The notes: generated from the sequence alone by a model not told the origin. Shown: positions 1 to 9,375, counted from the first letter of the stretch. The stretch: 64,000 nt of DNA from Gammaproteobacteria bacterium (GCA_903970185.1 CAJCIC010000020.1:81242-145241); one strand, 5' to 3'. Numbers and translations: made by a program.

Positions 1-1
1 C

Positions 2-913
2 GGGACTGCGCCAACGCGCAACTATGTCGGCCGCTTCGCACCGACGCCAAGCGGGCCATTGCACTTCGGCTCCCTCGTCGCTGCGATGGCAAGCTGGCTT
101 GATGCCAGAAACGCCGCAGGCACCTGGCTCGTCAGAATCGAGGACCTCGACACCCCGCGCAACGTCCCGGGCGCGGCGGAGGACATCCTGCGATCACTGC
201 TTGCATTTGGCATGGAGGCCGATGGCGAAATCGTCTGGCAAAGCCGACGCCTGGCCTTCTATGACGAGGCGCTTGCGACCCTGGCTTTGGCATCGCTCAC
301 GTTCTTTTGCACCTGCACCCGCAAGGAGATTGCCGATTCGCAGCTGCCTGGCGCCAAGAGCGCGTTGATCTACCCGGGCACCTGCAGAACGCGGCCTGGC
401 CAAGACCAGGGCGCATTGCGCATCGCGGTGCCTGCCGGTGAAATCTGCTTTGTCGATCGCTGCCATGGGCGCCAGTGCCAGGATCTGGCCATTGACGTCG
501 GCGACTTCGTCTTGCGGCGCGCTGACGGCATCATCACGTACCAGCTTGCGGTTGTCGTCGACGACGCCGCACAGGGCATCACCCACGTTGTGCGCGGGGC
601 CGACTTGATCGACTCGACGCCGCGCCAGATCTTCTTGCAGCGAGCACTCGGGCTCGCCACACCCGACTACCTGCATGTGCCTGTCGTCGTCAATGGGCGA
701 GGAGAAAAACTCAGCAAGCAGACCGGAGCGGTCGCTCTTGACTCAGAGGATGCCATCGCCCTGCTCGCCCGCGCCGCGTGCCATTTGCGGCTTGGCACGA
801 TCAAAGCCGCGACGCTGGCTGGCTTCTGGCGCGAGGCGCTTTTGCGCTACAGTGACCTTGAACCCGCCGCCTTGGTGTCGCATCCAGCCCCATGCCCGTC
901 AATCACGAGTTAG
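2..913 (+). CDS. gluQ: Glutamyl-Q tRNA(Asp) synthetase, 5' end outside window
   Basis: This enzyme is a tRNA-synthetase paralogue that glutamylates queuosine in tRNA-Asp. The reading frame is open from base 2 and reads YVGRFAPTPSGPLHFGSL, the usual N-terminus with a HIGH-like HFGS motif, so the start codon lies just before the window. A CxC pair followed by YPGTC (about residues 100-125) fits the family's zinc site. KLSKQTGA is the KMSKS-like loop. The visible part is about 303 codons, close to full family length. Its end overlaps the next gene by 22 bases. The TTG at 59 is an internal codon and not the start. Confidence 0.93.
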   Translation, partial: GTAPTRNYVGRFAPTPSGPLHFGSLVAAMASWLDARNAAGTWLVRIEDLDTPRNVPGAAEDILRSLLAFGMEADGEIVWQSRRLAFYDEALATLALASLTFFCTCTRKEIADSQLPGAKSALIYPGTCRTRPGQDQGALRIAVPAGEICFVDRCHGRQCQDLAIDVGDFVLRRADGIITYQLAVVVDDAAQGITHVVRGADLIDSTPRQIFLQRALGLATPDYLHVPVVVNGRGEKLSKQTGAVALDSEDAIALLARAACHLRLGTIKAATLAGFWREALLRYSDLEPAALVSHPAPCPSITS

Positions 914-1305
914 CCTCGATTCTTGCGTCAACCCAACGCATTGCCCTCGTTGGCGCGTCGCCCGACCCGTCGCGCGACAGCCATCGGGTGATGGCCTATC
1001 TGTTGCGAGCGGGCTTTGAGGTCACGCCGGTGAATCCGACGATTGACAGCGTCCTCGGCAAGAAATCCTTTGCAAACCTGAAAGACGTGCCAACGCCGAT
1101 TGATACGGTCGTGTGTTTCAGGCGCAGCGAGGAGATCGAGCCGATCGCACGTGACGCGGTCGCCATCGGTGCCAGAAATCTCTGGATGCAACTGGGCGTG
1201 GTCAATGACCACGCGCGCCAGATTGCGACCGAAGGTGGCCTGAAGGTGGTGATGAACCGCTGCATCATGGTCGATCACGCCCAGGCACAGCGCACGAACC
1301 GCTAG
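892..1305 (+). CDS. CoA-binding domain protein (YccU-like)
   Basis: The product is 137 residues with a Rossmann CoA-binding fold of the succinyl-CoA-ligase alpha type. IALVGASPDPSRDSHRVM near residue 17 is the nucleotide loop, followed by VTPVNP and the late NRCIMVDH segment typical of the YccU family. Cellular role is unknown for the family. It starts inside the 3' end of gluQ, so the two are probably translated from one message. It ends against the convergent RhlE gene, the two stop codons sharing CTAG. Confidence 0.88.
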   Translation: MPVNHELASILASTQRIALVGASPDPSRDSHRVMAYLLRAGFEVTPVNPTIDSVLGKKSFANLKDVPTPIDTVVCFRRSEEIEPIARDAVAIGARNLWMQLGVVNDHARQIATEGGLKVVMNRCIMVDHAQAQRTNR

Positions 1306-2720
1306 GCGGTCTCGGTCTTGGCCCGCTTGCCACCGAGCAAGGCGGCTACTGCAGGTCGTTTTTCGGCTGCTCGCGCAAGCCCTGGCTGGGCTTGCTGCGG
1401 CTGAACCTTTACAGATGCCGCAGCGTCGTCCTGGGGCTGGTAGGGCTTCATGAACCATTCGTCCACCGGTGCTACGGTGCGCTCGCTCGGACGCCTTTGC
1501 ACCGGCTCTGCCCGGCCGCGCTCGGCTGACGGCTCGCGCGCGCTGCGTTCACGATGACGCACCCGCTCAGGATCGAAACCCTCGAGATCCTTGCGCACGA
1601 TGGGTGTCTTGGTCAATTTCTCGATATCCTGCAGATAGCGCTCTTCCTCGCGCGCCATGAGCGAAATTGCATCACCTGAGGCACCGGCACGGCCGGTGCG
1701 GCCAATGCGGTGCACGTAGTCTTCCGGTGAATGCGGCAGGTCGTAATTGATCACACAGGGAAGCTCGACGATATCCAGCCCGCGCGCAGCAACATCGGTC
1801 GCGACCAGAACCTCGACCTCGCCGCGCTTGAAAGCCTCAAGCGCGACCATCCGTTCCTTTTGCGACTTGTCGCCGTGAATCGCATCGGCCTTGATGCCTT
1901 CGCGCTGCAGTTCGCGCGCAAGGCGCGAGGTGCCAATCTTGGTATTGGAGAAGACCAGGACCTGTTTCAGGTTTCTCTGGCGAATGATGAAAGCCACCGC
2001 AGCGCGCTTGGATTCGCTCGGTACCGCATAGACGATCTGGCTGACATTGTCGGCGGTGGCATTGCGCCTTGCCACTTCGATGAGCGCGGGATCCTGCATG
2101 AACGACTGCGCGAGCCTCTTGATTTCGGTCGAAAACGTCGCCGAAAACATCAGATTCTGGCGCTGCTTGGGCAAGAGATTGATGATGCGCTGAAGGTCGG
2201 GCAAAAAGCCCATGTCAAGCATCCGGTCGGCCTCGTCAAGGACCAGAATCTGTGTCTGCGACAAATTCAGGGTCTTTTGCTGGACGTGGTCGAGTAGCCG
2301 GCCAGGGGTTGCAATCAGGATTTCGACCCCGGCACGCAGGGCCGCGGTTTGCGGCGCCATGTCCATGCCACCAAACACCACCGTCGAGCGCAAGGCCGTA
2401 TGGCGGGAGTAACTCGCGACGTTCTCGGCAACCTGATCGGCGAGCTCACGCGTGGGTGTCAGGATCAGGGCACGCACCGGATGGCGCGCAGGCGAGGTGC
2501 TGGTGCTTGCAAGCGGCAGGAGCTTTTGGATGATCGGCAAGGCGAAACCTGCGGTCTTGCCGGTTCCGGTTTGCGCTGCCCCCATCACATCTCGCCCCAT
2601 CAGGACCACGGGGATGGCCTGCGCCTGGATCGGGGTGGGGGTGGTGTAGCCTTGCTCGCTTAAGGCCCGCAAAACATCGGCATGGAGGCCGAAGTCGGAA
2701 AACTGGATTGTAGGGTTCAC
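1302..2720 (-). CDS. rhlE: DEAD-box RNA helicase, RhlE type
   Basis: An ATP-dependent RNA helicase of about 472 residues. All core motifs are readable in order: the Q motif with PTPIQAQAIP, Walker A AQTGTGKT, PTRELADQ, TPGRLLDH, the DEAD box DEADRMLDMGF, SATFS, and HRIGRTGRAG. The C-terminal tail is basic, rich in Arg, Ala and Gln, as in RhlE and as expected for RNA tethering. No in-frame ATG is well placed. I chose the GTG that gives VNPTIQFSDFGL because FSDFGL is the normal start of the domain. A GTG at 2768 is possible and would add 16 residues. Confidence 0.92.
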   Translation of the reverse strand: MNPTIQFSDFGLHADVLRALSEQGYTTPTPIQAQAIPVVLMGRDVMGAAQTGTGKTAGFALPIIQKLLPLASTSTSPARHPVRALILTPTRELADQVAENVASYSRHTALRSTVVFGGMDMAPQTAALRAGVEILIATPGRLLDHVQQKTLNLSQTQILVLDEADRMLDMGFLPDLQRIINLLPKQRQNLMFSATFSTEIKRLAQSFMQDPALIEVARRNATADNVSQIVYAVPSESKRAAVAFIIRQRNLKQVLVFSNTKIGTSRLARELQREGIKADAIHGDKSQKERMVALEAFKRGEVEVLVATDVAARGLDIVELPCVINYDLPHSPEDYVHRIGRTGRAGASGDAISLMAREEERYLQDIEKLTKTPIVRKDLEGFDPERVRHRERSAREPSAERGRAEPVQRRPSERTVAPVDEWFMKPYQPQDDAAASVKVQPQQAQPGLARAAEKRPAVAALLGGKRAKTETA

Positions 2721-2869
2721 AAAGGGTTGGAGCGGAAATGCGCCAAGCGCACAGGACGGAAGACTCACCGCCAGGCGGCTTGCGCCGCATACCGACGTGC
2801 CAAAACATCAATTATCGCAGGTCTGGGGCCTTGGCGCCAAGAAAATGCAATTTGCTGGCCCCAAGCGAC

Positions 2870-4201
2870 CTACGAAATCGACCGGAGAATCTCGCCAAGC
2901 ATCGAGAAGATTTGGTCGATCTGCGATTTTTCAATGATGAGCGGCGGCGAAAGCGCAATCGTCTCCCCGGTATAGCGCACCATCAGTCCCGCATCGAATG
3001 CGCGCCGAAAGACCTCTGCCGCCCGTGCGCCCGGGGTTTTGGCCCTCGGTTCGAGCTCGATTGCGCCAATCAGGCCCAGATTTCGCAGATCGACGACCCA
3101 TGGCGCCCCTTCAAGCCGGTGCAGCGCCTCTTCCCAGTAGGGAGCGAGATTTCTGGCGTTTTCGAGCAGTTTCGCCTCGCGGTACTCGTCAAGCGTCGCC
3201 ATCGCCGCGGCGCAGGCGAGCGGATGGCCGGAGTAGGTGTAGCCGTGAAACAGCTCGATGCCGCCAGCTGGTGCATGGCTGCCGCTCATGAAGGCCTCGT
3301 AAATGTGCTCCTTGACGAGCACCGCACCCATCGGCACGGCGCCGTTCGAAAGACCCTTGGCCGTCGCGATGATATCCGGCTCGACGTTGAAGAAATCGGT
3401 GGCAAATGGCGTACCGAGACGCCCGTAGCCTGTGATCACCTCGTCAAAAATCAGAAGAATGCCGTGCCGATCGCAGATCGCGCGCAAGCGCTCGAGGTAG
3501 CCCTTAGGCGGCACCAGCACACCGGTTGATCCGGCAACCGGCTCGACGATCACCGCGGCGATCGTCGAGGCGTCGTGCAGGGTGACGATGCGCTCGAGTT
3601 CATCGGCCAACTCGGCCCCGTGCTCGGGCTGCCCGCGCGAGAACGCGTTGCGCTTCAAGTCATGCGTATGCGGCATGTGATCAACGCCTGACAGCAGCGG
3701 GCCGAAGTACTTGCGGTTGCTGACGATTCCGCCCACCGAAATGCCGCCAAAGCCGACCCCGTGATAGCCGCGCTCGCGACCGATGAGACGCGTGCGCGCG
3801 GCGTCGCCGCGCACGCGGTGGTAGGCAAGCGCCATCTTCAGGGCGGTATCAACCGATTCGGAGCCGGAATTGGTGTAGAAAACCTTGTCAAAGCGATGGT
3901 TGGCAAATTCGATCAGACGCGAAGCAAGCGTGAACGCGCTCGGATGCCCCATCTGGAACGAAGGCGCGTAATCGAGTTCGTCCACCACCTGCCTGATCGC
4001 CGCGACGATCCTTGGCACGCAGTGGCCCGCATTGACGCACCAAAGACCCGCCGTGCCATCGAGAATCTGGCGGCCATCGACAGATTGGTAGTACATGCCC
4101 GATGCGGAGCGCAAAAGGCGCGGCGAGGCCTTGAAATCCTTGTTGGCCGTAAACGGCATCCAGAAGGCAGAAAGATCGAGGTTGGCGTCGGAGAGGTTCA
4201 T
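2870..4201 (-). CDS. Class III omega-aminotransferase (beta-alanine/omega-amino acid:pyruvate type)
   Basis: A PLP-dependent fold-type I aminotransferase of 443 residues. The N-terminus LSAFWMPFTANKDFK and the GTAGLWCVNAGH segment are characteristic of omega-amino-acid:pyruvate transaminases. IIATAKGLSNGAVPMG holds the Schiff-base lysine, and LLIFDEVITGYGRLG holds the cofactor-binding aspartate. It would move an omega-amino group from beta-alanine or a similar amine to pyruvate. The start chosen is the ATG at 4201, which matches the family N-terminus; an upstream in-frame ATG only adds 15 unrelated residues. The exact donor cannot be read from sequence. Confidence 0.9.
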   Translation of the reverse strand: MNLSDANLDLSAFWMPFTANKDFKASPRLLRSASGMYYQSVDGRQILDGTAGLWCVNAGHCVPRIVAAIRQVVDELDYAPSFQMGHPSAFTLASRLIEFANHRFDKVFYTNSGSESVDTALKMALAYHRVRGDAARTRLIGRERGYHGVGFGGISVGGIVSNRKYFGPLLSGVDHMPHTHDLKRNAFSRGQPEHGAELADELERIVTLHDASTIAAVIVEPVAGSTGVLVPPKGYLERLRAICDRHGILLIFDEVITGYGRLGTPFATDFFNVEPDIIATAKGLSNGAVPMGAVLVKEHIYEAFMSGSHAPAGGIELFHGYTYSGHPLACAAAMATLDEYREAKLLENARNLAPYWEEALHRLEGAPWVVDLRNLGLIGAIELEPRAKTPGARAAEVFRRAFDAGLMVRYTGETIALSPPLIIEKSQIDQIFSMLGEILRSIS

Positions 4202-4266
4202 GACAGGCGAAATGCGAAGAGAAAACGAACAGTGTGGCGACTTCAACAGCGATGTGCAACCGGCCC

Positions 4267-4488
4267 TCAGTCGTCAGTCCATACGAAAAGTGCAACCGAC
4301 AAACCGATACCGACAAGCCACATCAGCCAGGTGTTATCGAGGATGAAATAGGGATATACGCACAAGGCGATGCCAAGTCCGAGCGCACGCGGCTTCTTCT
4401 GCTTTTTTCCGTAGAAGAATGCGGCAGTGCCAATGACCCCGAAAAGAATCGCCGCGAAGATGATCGAAGGCGACGGCAAGTCAAGCAT
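4267..4488 (-). CDS. Small two-helix membrane protein
   Basis: A 73-residue hypothetical protein. Two hydrophobic stretches (about residues 9-26 and 38-68) are separated by a basic loop, GKKQKKPR, so it is likely an inner-membrane protein. The C-terminus is acidic (WTDD). It lies 65 bases upstream of the aminotransferase on the same strand and might share its message. No family-specific motif is recognised. Confidence 0.65.
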   Translation of the reverse strand: MLDLPSPSIIFAAILFGVIGTAAFFYGKKQKKPRALGLGIALCVYPYFILDNTWLMWLVGIGLSVALFVWTDD

Positions 4489-4651
4489 GAAAGGACCAAA
4501 TTCGTGCGCTGCAACAGCGAATCACAAAATCACTCTGTGTGTGTCACAAGGCAAACAATTGTAAAGGACCCGAGTTCTGGGTGTTTCCGCGCTTGAAATT
4601 TCCTGCGCAAGCAACGATCATTCGGGCCATTGAAGTCCTCTTGCACGGAAT

Positions 4652-4948
4652 ATGAAGGATACATTCGAAGTCGAGTTCGGGCCGTGGATCGTCGCATCGC
4701 TGGATGAGACCGGCAGCCCCGTGTCAAATGGGGCGGGAGTTCATTTTCAGGTTCGCTTTGCAGGTGAGACGATTGCCAGCACGGTCAGCCGCCAGGCCCT
4801 CGAAGCACTTGAACTAGGTCCAGTCGATGATCTGGTTGCAGCCTATCGCGCCCACCGCGTGCAAATCGACGAAGTCGCGCTGAATCTCGTCGCCATGGGC
4901 TTTCGCTCACCACGGGTTGTCGTGCGCCTGCACCACGTCGCCCACTGA
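4652..4948 (+). CDS. DUF1488-like small protein, copy 1
   Basis: A 98-residue protein of unknown function. Its core, VSRQALEAL, YRAHRVQIDE, MGFRSPRVVVRLHH, aligns without gaps in the last 60 residues with the two tandem genes at 29950 and 30236. The pattern resembles the DUF1488 family, which is small, beta-rich and uncharacterised. It has its own terminator immediately downstream and convergent neighbours, so it is a single-gene unit. Confidence 0.7.
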   Translation: MKDTFEVEFGPWIVASLDETGSPVSNGAGVHFQVRFAGETIASTVSRQALEALELGPVDDLVAAYRAHRVQIDEVALNLVAMGFRSPRVVVRLHHVAH

Positions 4949-4958
4949 CGACCCGCAG

Positions 4959-4988
4959 GGCTACGCCTGCCACACGGCGTAGCCTTTT
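4959..4988 (+). terminator. Rho-independent terminator after DUF1488-like copy 1
   Basis: A perfect 9-bp stem, GGCTACGCC and GGCGTAGCC with an 8-base loop, is followed by TTTT on the plus strand. It lies 11 bases past the stop of the 4652-4948 gene. It also lies within the last codons of the convergent gene at 4961, so the same bases serve as coding sequence on the other strand. Confidence 0.75.
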
Positions 4989-5290
4989 CCCCGCAGATCG
5001 AGGGCGAGTTCGACTTCCATCTCGCACGCGACGCGATAGGGCATCGGGTTGAACACCGCATACAGTTGCGGCAACAGCCGCAGGCCAAATTCAAAAACAT
5101 AGCGGTTCGACTGAATTCCGGCCTTGTGGCGATCGAAGCGCAAATCCGGATCAAGGCCCGTCATGCCAACATAAAGGCACGGCATGCCGTACACGTGCCC
5201 CGGATTGGCCATCCTGAAGCGGACATCGTCGAGCACCCTGGCATCGAGTTCGACGACGTAGACGTGGTGGCGGGCGCGTTGAAAGTTCAC
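4961..5290 (-). CDS. GIY-YIG-like small protein
   Basis: About 109 residues from a GTG start at 5290, giving MNFQRARHHVYVVELD. The order VYVVEL...PCLYVGMTGLDPDLRFDRHKAG resembles a GIY-YIG nuclease core with the second triplet read as YVG, followed by a conserved Arg and His-Lys. The frame stays open upstream for 47 more codons, but that part is Arg/Ser-rich and looks non-coding. A conserved acidic residue, ACEMEVELAL, follows near the C-terminus. Nuclease activity is inferred only from this pattern. Confidence 0.68.
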   Translation of the reverse strand: MNFQRARHHVYVVELDARVLDDVRFRMANPGHVYGMPCLYVGMTGLDPDLRFDRHKAGIQSNRYVFEFGLRLLPQLYAVFNPMPYRVACEMEVELALDLRGKGYAVWQA

Positions 5291-5605
5291 TGGCTTTGCA
5301 GGGATCGCGCGTAAACACGAACTTTGGTGCGGAACTGTTGCGGGATAGCTACAAACGGCAACTGCGTGCCCTTGCACCCCAAATCGGCCCCGCAGCACCC
5401 GGGAAAGGCTCGCGCTGCCGCGGCGCAGCAAGCGATTTTCTACGCCTGCCGCAGGTCAATCCGATTGCGAAATTGTCGCGGCGATGTTCTGCGCGGCGAG
5501 CGCGTTGCCGCAGAGGGCATCGCGACAACCCAATGGCACTTCGTCGGTCACGCTGGATCGCACCACGTGCAAGGCGAAGGCAACTTCCAAGGCCAAAAGC
5601 CTGAT

Positions 5606-6040
5606 TCACTTGGCGAATAACGATTCCATGCGAGCAAACGCCTTGAACTCGAGCGCATTTCCACTTGGATCGAGAAAAAACATGGTCGCCTGCTCGCCAA
5701 CTTCGCCTTTGAAGCGGATATGCGGCTCGATGATGAAATCGACGTGGGCGCCACGCAGTTTGTCGGCGGCCTCTTGCCACTGCTGCATCGACAGCACCAC
5801 GCCAAAATGGCGCACGGGCACGGCGTCACCATCGACTGCACTGCTCGCGCGATGTCCGACCTCATCTGGCGACAGATGCGCAACAATCTGATGGCCGAAA
5901 AAATTGAAGTCGACCCAGTCCGGCGCGCTGCGGCCTTCGGGACAACCCAGAAGGTCGCCATAGAACTCGCGCGCAGCAGAAATGCTGTGCACCGGAAAAG
6001 CAAGATGAAAGGGCGGCAGCGCGTGGGTCGAGCCGTTCAT
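5606..6040 (-). CDS. VOC (glyoxalase/dioxygenase fold) family protein
   Basis: A 144-residue vicinal-oxygen-chelate protein. [23 protein letters not shown] is the first beta-alpha-beta unit with a metal-ligand His, VRHFGVVLS begins the second, and [15 protein letters not shown] carries the terminal Glu ligand. The substrate cannot be predicted. The ATG at 6040 has GAGGA 8-12 bases upstream, so it is preferred over the TTG at 6055. Confidence 0.85.
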   Translation of the reverse strand: MNGSTHALPPFHLAFPVHSISAAREFYGDLLGCPEGRSAPDWVDFNFFGHQIVAHLSPDEVGHRASSAVDGDAVPVRHFGVVLSMQQWQEAADKLRGAHVDFIIEPHIRFKGEVGEQATMFFLDPSGNALEFKAFARMESLFAK

Positions 6041-6197
6041 GGCGATGTTCCTCAAAAAAGGCAGCTGTGATCATTTTATCGCGGCTCGCGCCTCGCGGCA
6101 GCTTCAAGGAAAGCCACGAATGTTGCTTCAACAAGAGAATAGACTTACGGCGGCGCATGACGCCTGGCGCTGACTCCCCGTCAAAACCCCTTTTCCC

Positions 6198-6800
6198 GTG
6201 GCCGAATTCAACCTTCCCTATTCTGAAGCCGCAGACCGCAACAAGGATCCCATCCTGGGTGTGCTTGCCGAGCATTTTGCGGATCGCAAAGACGTGCTTG
6301 AAATTGGCAGCGGCACGGCCCAGCACGCCGTTCATTTCGCGTCGCGATTGCCGCATCTCGTGTGGCACTGCTCCGATGTTTCGGAAAATCTCTACTCGAT
6401 CGAGCAACGGCTTTCACAATCCGCGCTGCCCAACCTGGCCGGTGCGATCGAATTCGATATTGCAGGCGCATGGCCAATTCGACAATACAGCGCCGTCTTC
6501 ACGGCCAACTCCCTGCACATCATGTCCTGGAACAACGTCGAGCGACTGTTTGAAGGCCTGCCTCGACTGTTGCACCGCGATGGCAAATTCATAGTCTACG
6601 GCCCGTTCAATGAGCACGGCCGATACACGTCTGAAAGCAATCGGCTGTTCGATTTGCAGCTAAAGCAAGTGCATCCCGAGCGGGGTCTGCGTGCAATCGA
6701 GGACGTCATGGCGCTTGCCCGTTGTGCCGGACTTGGCCTGCTTGCCGACCGGGTCATGCCCGCAAACAACCGCTGCCTCGTGTGGCAGTCAATGCGCTGA
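6198..6800 (+). CDS. DUF938 SAM-dependent methyltransferase-like protein
   Basis: A 200-residue protein starting with GTG. The opening LPYSEAADRNKDPILGVL and VLEIGSGTAQHAVHFA (motif I) are characteristic of the DUF938 family. ANSLHIMSWNNVERLF and FIVYGPFNEHGRYTSESN are later family blocks. Methyl transfer is inferred from the fold; no substrate is known. Confidence 0.88.
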   Translation: MAEFNLPYSEAADRNKDPILGVLAEHFADRKDVLEIGSGTAQHAVHFASRLPHLVWHCSDVSENLYSIEQRLSQSALPNLAGAIEFDIAGAWPIRQYSAVFTANSLHIMSWNNVERLFEGLPRLLHRDGKFIVYGPFNEHGRYTSESNRLFDLQLKQVHPERGLRAIEDVMALARCAGLGLLADRVMPANNRCLVWQSMR

Positions 6801-6911
6801 GGACATGATGACCTTGGGCTATCCCCGGGGTCTCGGAATCCGGTCTGTGGCTGGCAAACGAGCGGCCGCTGAACCACTGACGCCTTTCATAGCTCGTTGG
6901 TGCATCCTGGA

Positions 6912-7736
6912 TCACGGCTGGTGATTCGGCACGATGGCGAGCGCCGCGGCTTCCTCCGCACAGTCGCGCGACGGTTTCCTGCCTTCGGCACGCGCCGCTC
7001 GGATCTCAGCTTTAGCCGCAGTCAAGTCAGCAGTGAACGCGGGCTCATCATGCAAGCGTGCGACGACTGCCGCTGCCAGCAGACCGCCTGCTTCGGTGTC
7101 ACTTAACCAATGCGCGTTGCATACCACGCGGCTTTGCAAATACGCCCTGCCGCGCCCGAGGATCGCCTCGGCCTCATCGGGTGCGGCTTCTGACAAGACC
7201 AGCGCCCAGCTCCAGCCAATCGTGCTGTGAGCAGACGGATAGGATCCACTGGTGCGCAGATCGTTTTCCTCCTTGGGCTGGCACGTCGCCCCGCGCACGA
7301 CGACAAAGGGGCGTGGTCGTTTGTAATGATCTTTGGCCAGACGCGTCGACGCCCCAGCGTCGCTGCGCATGCGCTCGAGCAAGGTGTAGAGCCTTGGCGT
7401 CGCCTCCGCACTGATGTTCACCCCAACTGCGCAGGAGAACGTCCCCGCCGCCTGGGGGAAGTCAAGATCGGCGTCGAGCGCAGCAAGCGCCCAGCGTGGG
7501 CCGTGGCGATAAGCATTGTCGGCAGCTTCTTCCGCGTCATCACGAGCCTGTGTCGCCGAGTGAGGACCAGGAGCCGGCGGCAGCAACGCGAGACTGTCAG
7601 GCAACGCCTCGGGTGAGAGATAGCCAGGCGGCGCAGTTTGCCGGGCTTCAGGCGCAACCGGGCTTTGCGCCTTGGCAGCCGGTGATAGTGTCGTGGCCAG
7701 AATGAGAAGGCAGGTGGCGAGACATCGGTTAAACAT
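6912..7736 (-). CDS. Class A nonspecific acid phosphatase (PAP2 superfamily), exported
   Basis: A 274-residue periplasmic phosphatase. A cleavable signal peptide (MFNRCLATCLLILATTLSPA, cleavage near AKA-QS) precedes a Pro-rich linker. The three PAP2 signature blocks are present: KDHYKRPRP, SGSYPSAHST (PSAH where PSGH is usual) and SRVVCNAHWLSD, giving the catalytic histidines and the Asp. It hydrolyses phosphomonoesters in the family. The ATG at 7736 is chosen because the signal peptide begins there. Confidence 0.9.
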   Translation of the reverse strand: MFNRCLATCLLILATTLSPAAKAQSPVAPEARQTAPPGYLSPEALPDSLALLPPAPGPHSATQARDDAEEAADNAYRHGPRWALAALDADLDFPQAAGTFSCAVGVNISAEATPRLYTLLERMRSDAGASTRLAKDHYKRPRPFVVVRGATCQPKEENDLRTSGSYPSAHSTIGWSWALVLSEAAPDEAEAILGRGRAYLQSRVVCNAHWLSDTEAGGLLAAAVVARLHDEPAFTADLTAAKAEIRAARAEGRKPSRDCAEEAAALAIVPNHQP

Positions 7737-8076
7737 GGCGTTGAATCCGAAAGCGTGGTACAGGTCCAGAATCATATCTCCGCACGGCGGGCGTGCGCGG
7801 GCCTAGGTCTTTCAACTCGTCCATGGCGAAGCGCTGTACCGGCCGCCTGGTTCTTCATCGATCACGAGCGGGCAACTTTCGCGAACCCCGGCGCAATTTC
7901 CAAAGGATCAGTATCCTTCTCGGTCGGCTTCGAAAATGCTCTCGGGAAAGACGACGGATTCAGAAGCAGCGGGTGCACTGCAGAGCTCTAAACTTTCCTT
8001 GCGTCAAGACGCCGTGAAGTAAACCGATGGCGAGCAGCATTGCGCGCATGTGTGATCAATATACTTGGGGGAAACT

Positions 8077-8436
8077 GTGGAAGTCCTGCTTAAAACTCTG
8101 CAACATGTTCCCGCACTACTCCTTCTGTTGATCGCGACCACCCTTGAGGCGAGCGGAGACGCAATCATTCGCCTGGCGATCCATGACTCAAGCGGGACGC
8201 TGCGCGTTGTTTTCTTCGTTGGTGGGGCTGCACTCCTGTTCGGCTATGGCACCTTCTTGAATCTCGCTCCCCTTGAGTTCGGTCAAGTCGTCGGTTTGTA
8301 CATCGCAACTCTGTTTGTCGTCTGGCAAGTGATCAACTACTTCTTCTTCGAGACTACTCCTAGCCTGCCAACGTTGGTCGGCGGTTTTCTGATCGTCGCA
8401 GGCGGGGCAATCGTCACGTTTTGGAAGCCCGCATGA
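8077..8436 (+). CDS. Small four-helix membrane protein, DMT/SMR-like
   Basis: A 119-residue protein with four hydrophobic helices, the first reading VPALLLLLIATTLEASGDAI. Glu in helix 1 and the general size recall half-size drug/metabolite transporters, but the SMR signature is not clear. A GTG start at 8077 has GGGGG five bases upstream. Its stop overlaps a short ORF and lies shortly before a methyltransferase gene, suggesting one message. Confidence 0.7.
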   Translation: MEVLLKTLQHVPALLLLLIATTLEASGDAIIRLAIHDSSGTLRVVFFVGGAALLFGYGTFLNLAPLEFGQVVGLYIATLFVVWQVINYFFFETTPSLPTLVGGFLIVAGGAIVTFWKPA

Positions 8437-8597
8437 GTCAAAGCGCCGTGCTTTCGCAAGGTCGTCACTTCCATCCGGAGTCGAAAGGGAGCAAGGCCGT
8501 GGCAGCACGCTCAAGGCGGCAGGCGGCACGCGGCGACATTCAGTCGTGGGATAAAGATCGCTCTTTAGCGGACATCGTGGCAGGTGAGAATGGCTGA
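8433..8597 (+). CDS. Possible 54-codon coupled ORF
   Basis: An ATG at 8433 overlaps the stop of the membrane protein (ATGA), and the ORF runs 54 codons to a TGA at 8595, crossing the ATG of the methyltransferase at 8590. The product would be basic and polar (MSQSAVLSQGRHFHPESK...). The two end-overlaps are what a translated ORF would show, but there is no motif and the length could arise by chance. Confidence 0.3.
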   Translation: MSQSAVLSQGRHFHPESKGSKAVAARSRRQAARGDIQSWDKDRSLADIVAGENG

Positions 8598-9375
8598 TCG
8601 TTTCGAAGGGTTCGATGCGCAGTCGGTCCGCGGCGAATGGAACATGGCCGCTGATGCATACGCCGCAGCGCAAGCCTCCGGTCGTGACTATTACCGCTTG
8701 GATTTCTTTGGTCCGGCACAGATTGCCCTATGTGGTGAAGTACGCGGCCTGAAGATTCTCGATGTTGGCTGTGGAACCGGGTATTTCGCACGCGAGATGG
8801 CGCGTCGGGGTGCTTTCGTCACTGGGGTCGACTTGTCGCCGGGCATGCTCGCCCACGCGCTGGAACTGGAAGCCACCGCGCAATTCGGTATTCGATACCT
8901 GACCGGCGATGCCGCGCGGCTGAAAGAGTACTTTGACGGCGATTGCTTTGACATGGTGACGTCGTGTCTCGCGCTGCAGGACATGCCGGACATTCCCGCT
9001 GCGCTTCGATCGATCCACGACGTGCTGGTACCGGGCGGCCGACTTGTGGCTTCAATCACGCACCCGTGCAGCGACACTCCGTTTAGAAAATGGGCCAAAG
9101 ACGGCTCAGGGACGAAGCGATGGCTCTGTATCGACCGATACTTTGAGCGTGGGCCCGTGAAGTACCTTTGGAAAGACTGGTTGTACGAGTTTACGACTTC
9201 TGCATACCACGCGACTCTCGCGGACTGGTTCGGCTGGCTGCTGGATGCCGGGTTCGCTCTGCGATCGATCCATGAGCCAACACCTGCTGCTGCGGCCGTC
9301 AAAGCCCATCCGGACCTCGAGGATGCCAGCCGGGTTCCGTACTTCCTCATGTTTGACCTGGAGCGAACCCAATAG
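8590..9375 (+). CDS. Class I SAM-dependent methyltransferase
   Basis: A 261-residue protein. KILDVGCGTGYFAREMA is motif I, FVTGVDLSPGMLAHA is motif II, and VLVPGGRLVASITHPC is the post-III block, all of the Methyltransf_11 type. The extended C-terminus (WFGWLLDAGFALRSIHEP) is typical of small-molecule methyltransferases. The substrate is unknown. ATG at 8590 has AGGTG three to seven bases upstream; a GTG at 8584 is an alternative. Confidence 0.85.
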   Translation: MADRFEGFDAQSVRGEWNMAADAYAAAQASGRDYYRLDFFGPAQIALCGEVRGLKILDVGCGTGYFAREMARRGAFVTGVDLSPGMLAHALELEATAQFGIRYLTGDAARLKEYFDGDCFDMVTSCLALQDMPDIPAALRSIHDVLVPGGRLVASITHPCSDTPFRKWAKDGSGTKRWLCIDRYFERGPVKYLWKDWLYEFTTSAYHATLADWFGWLLDAGFALRSIHEPTPAAAAVKAHPDLEDASRVPYFLMFDLERTQ

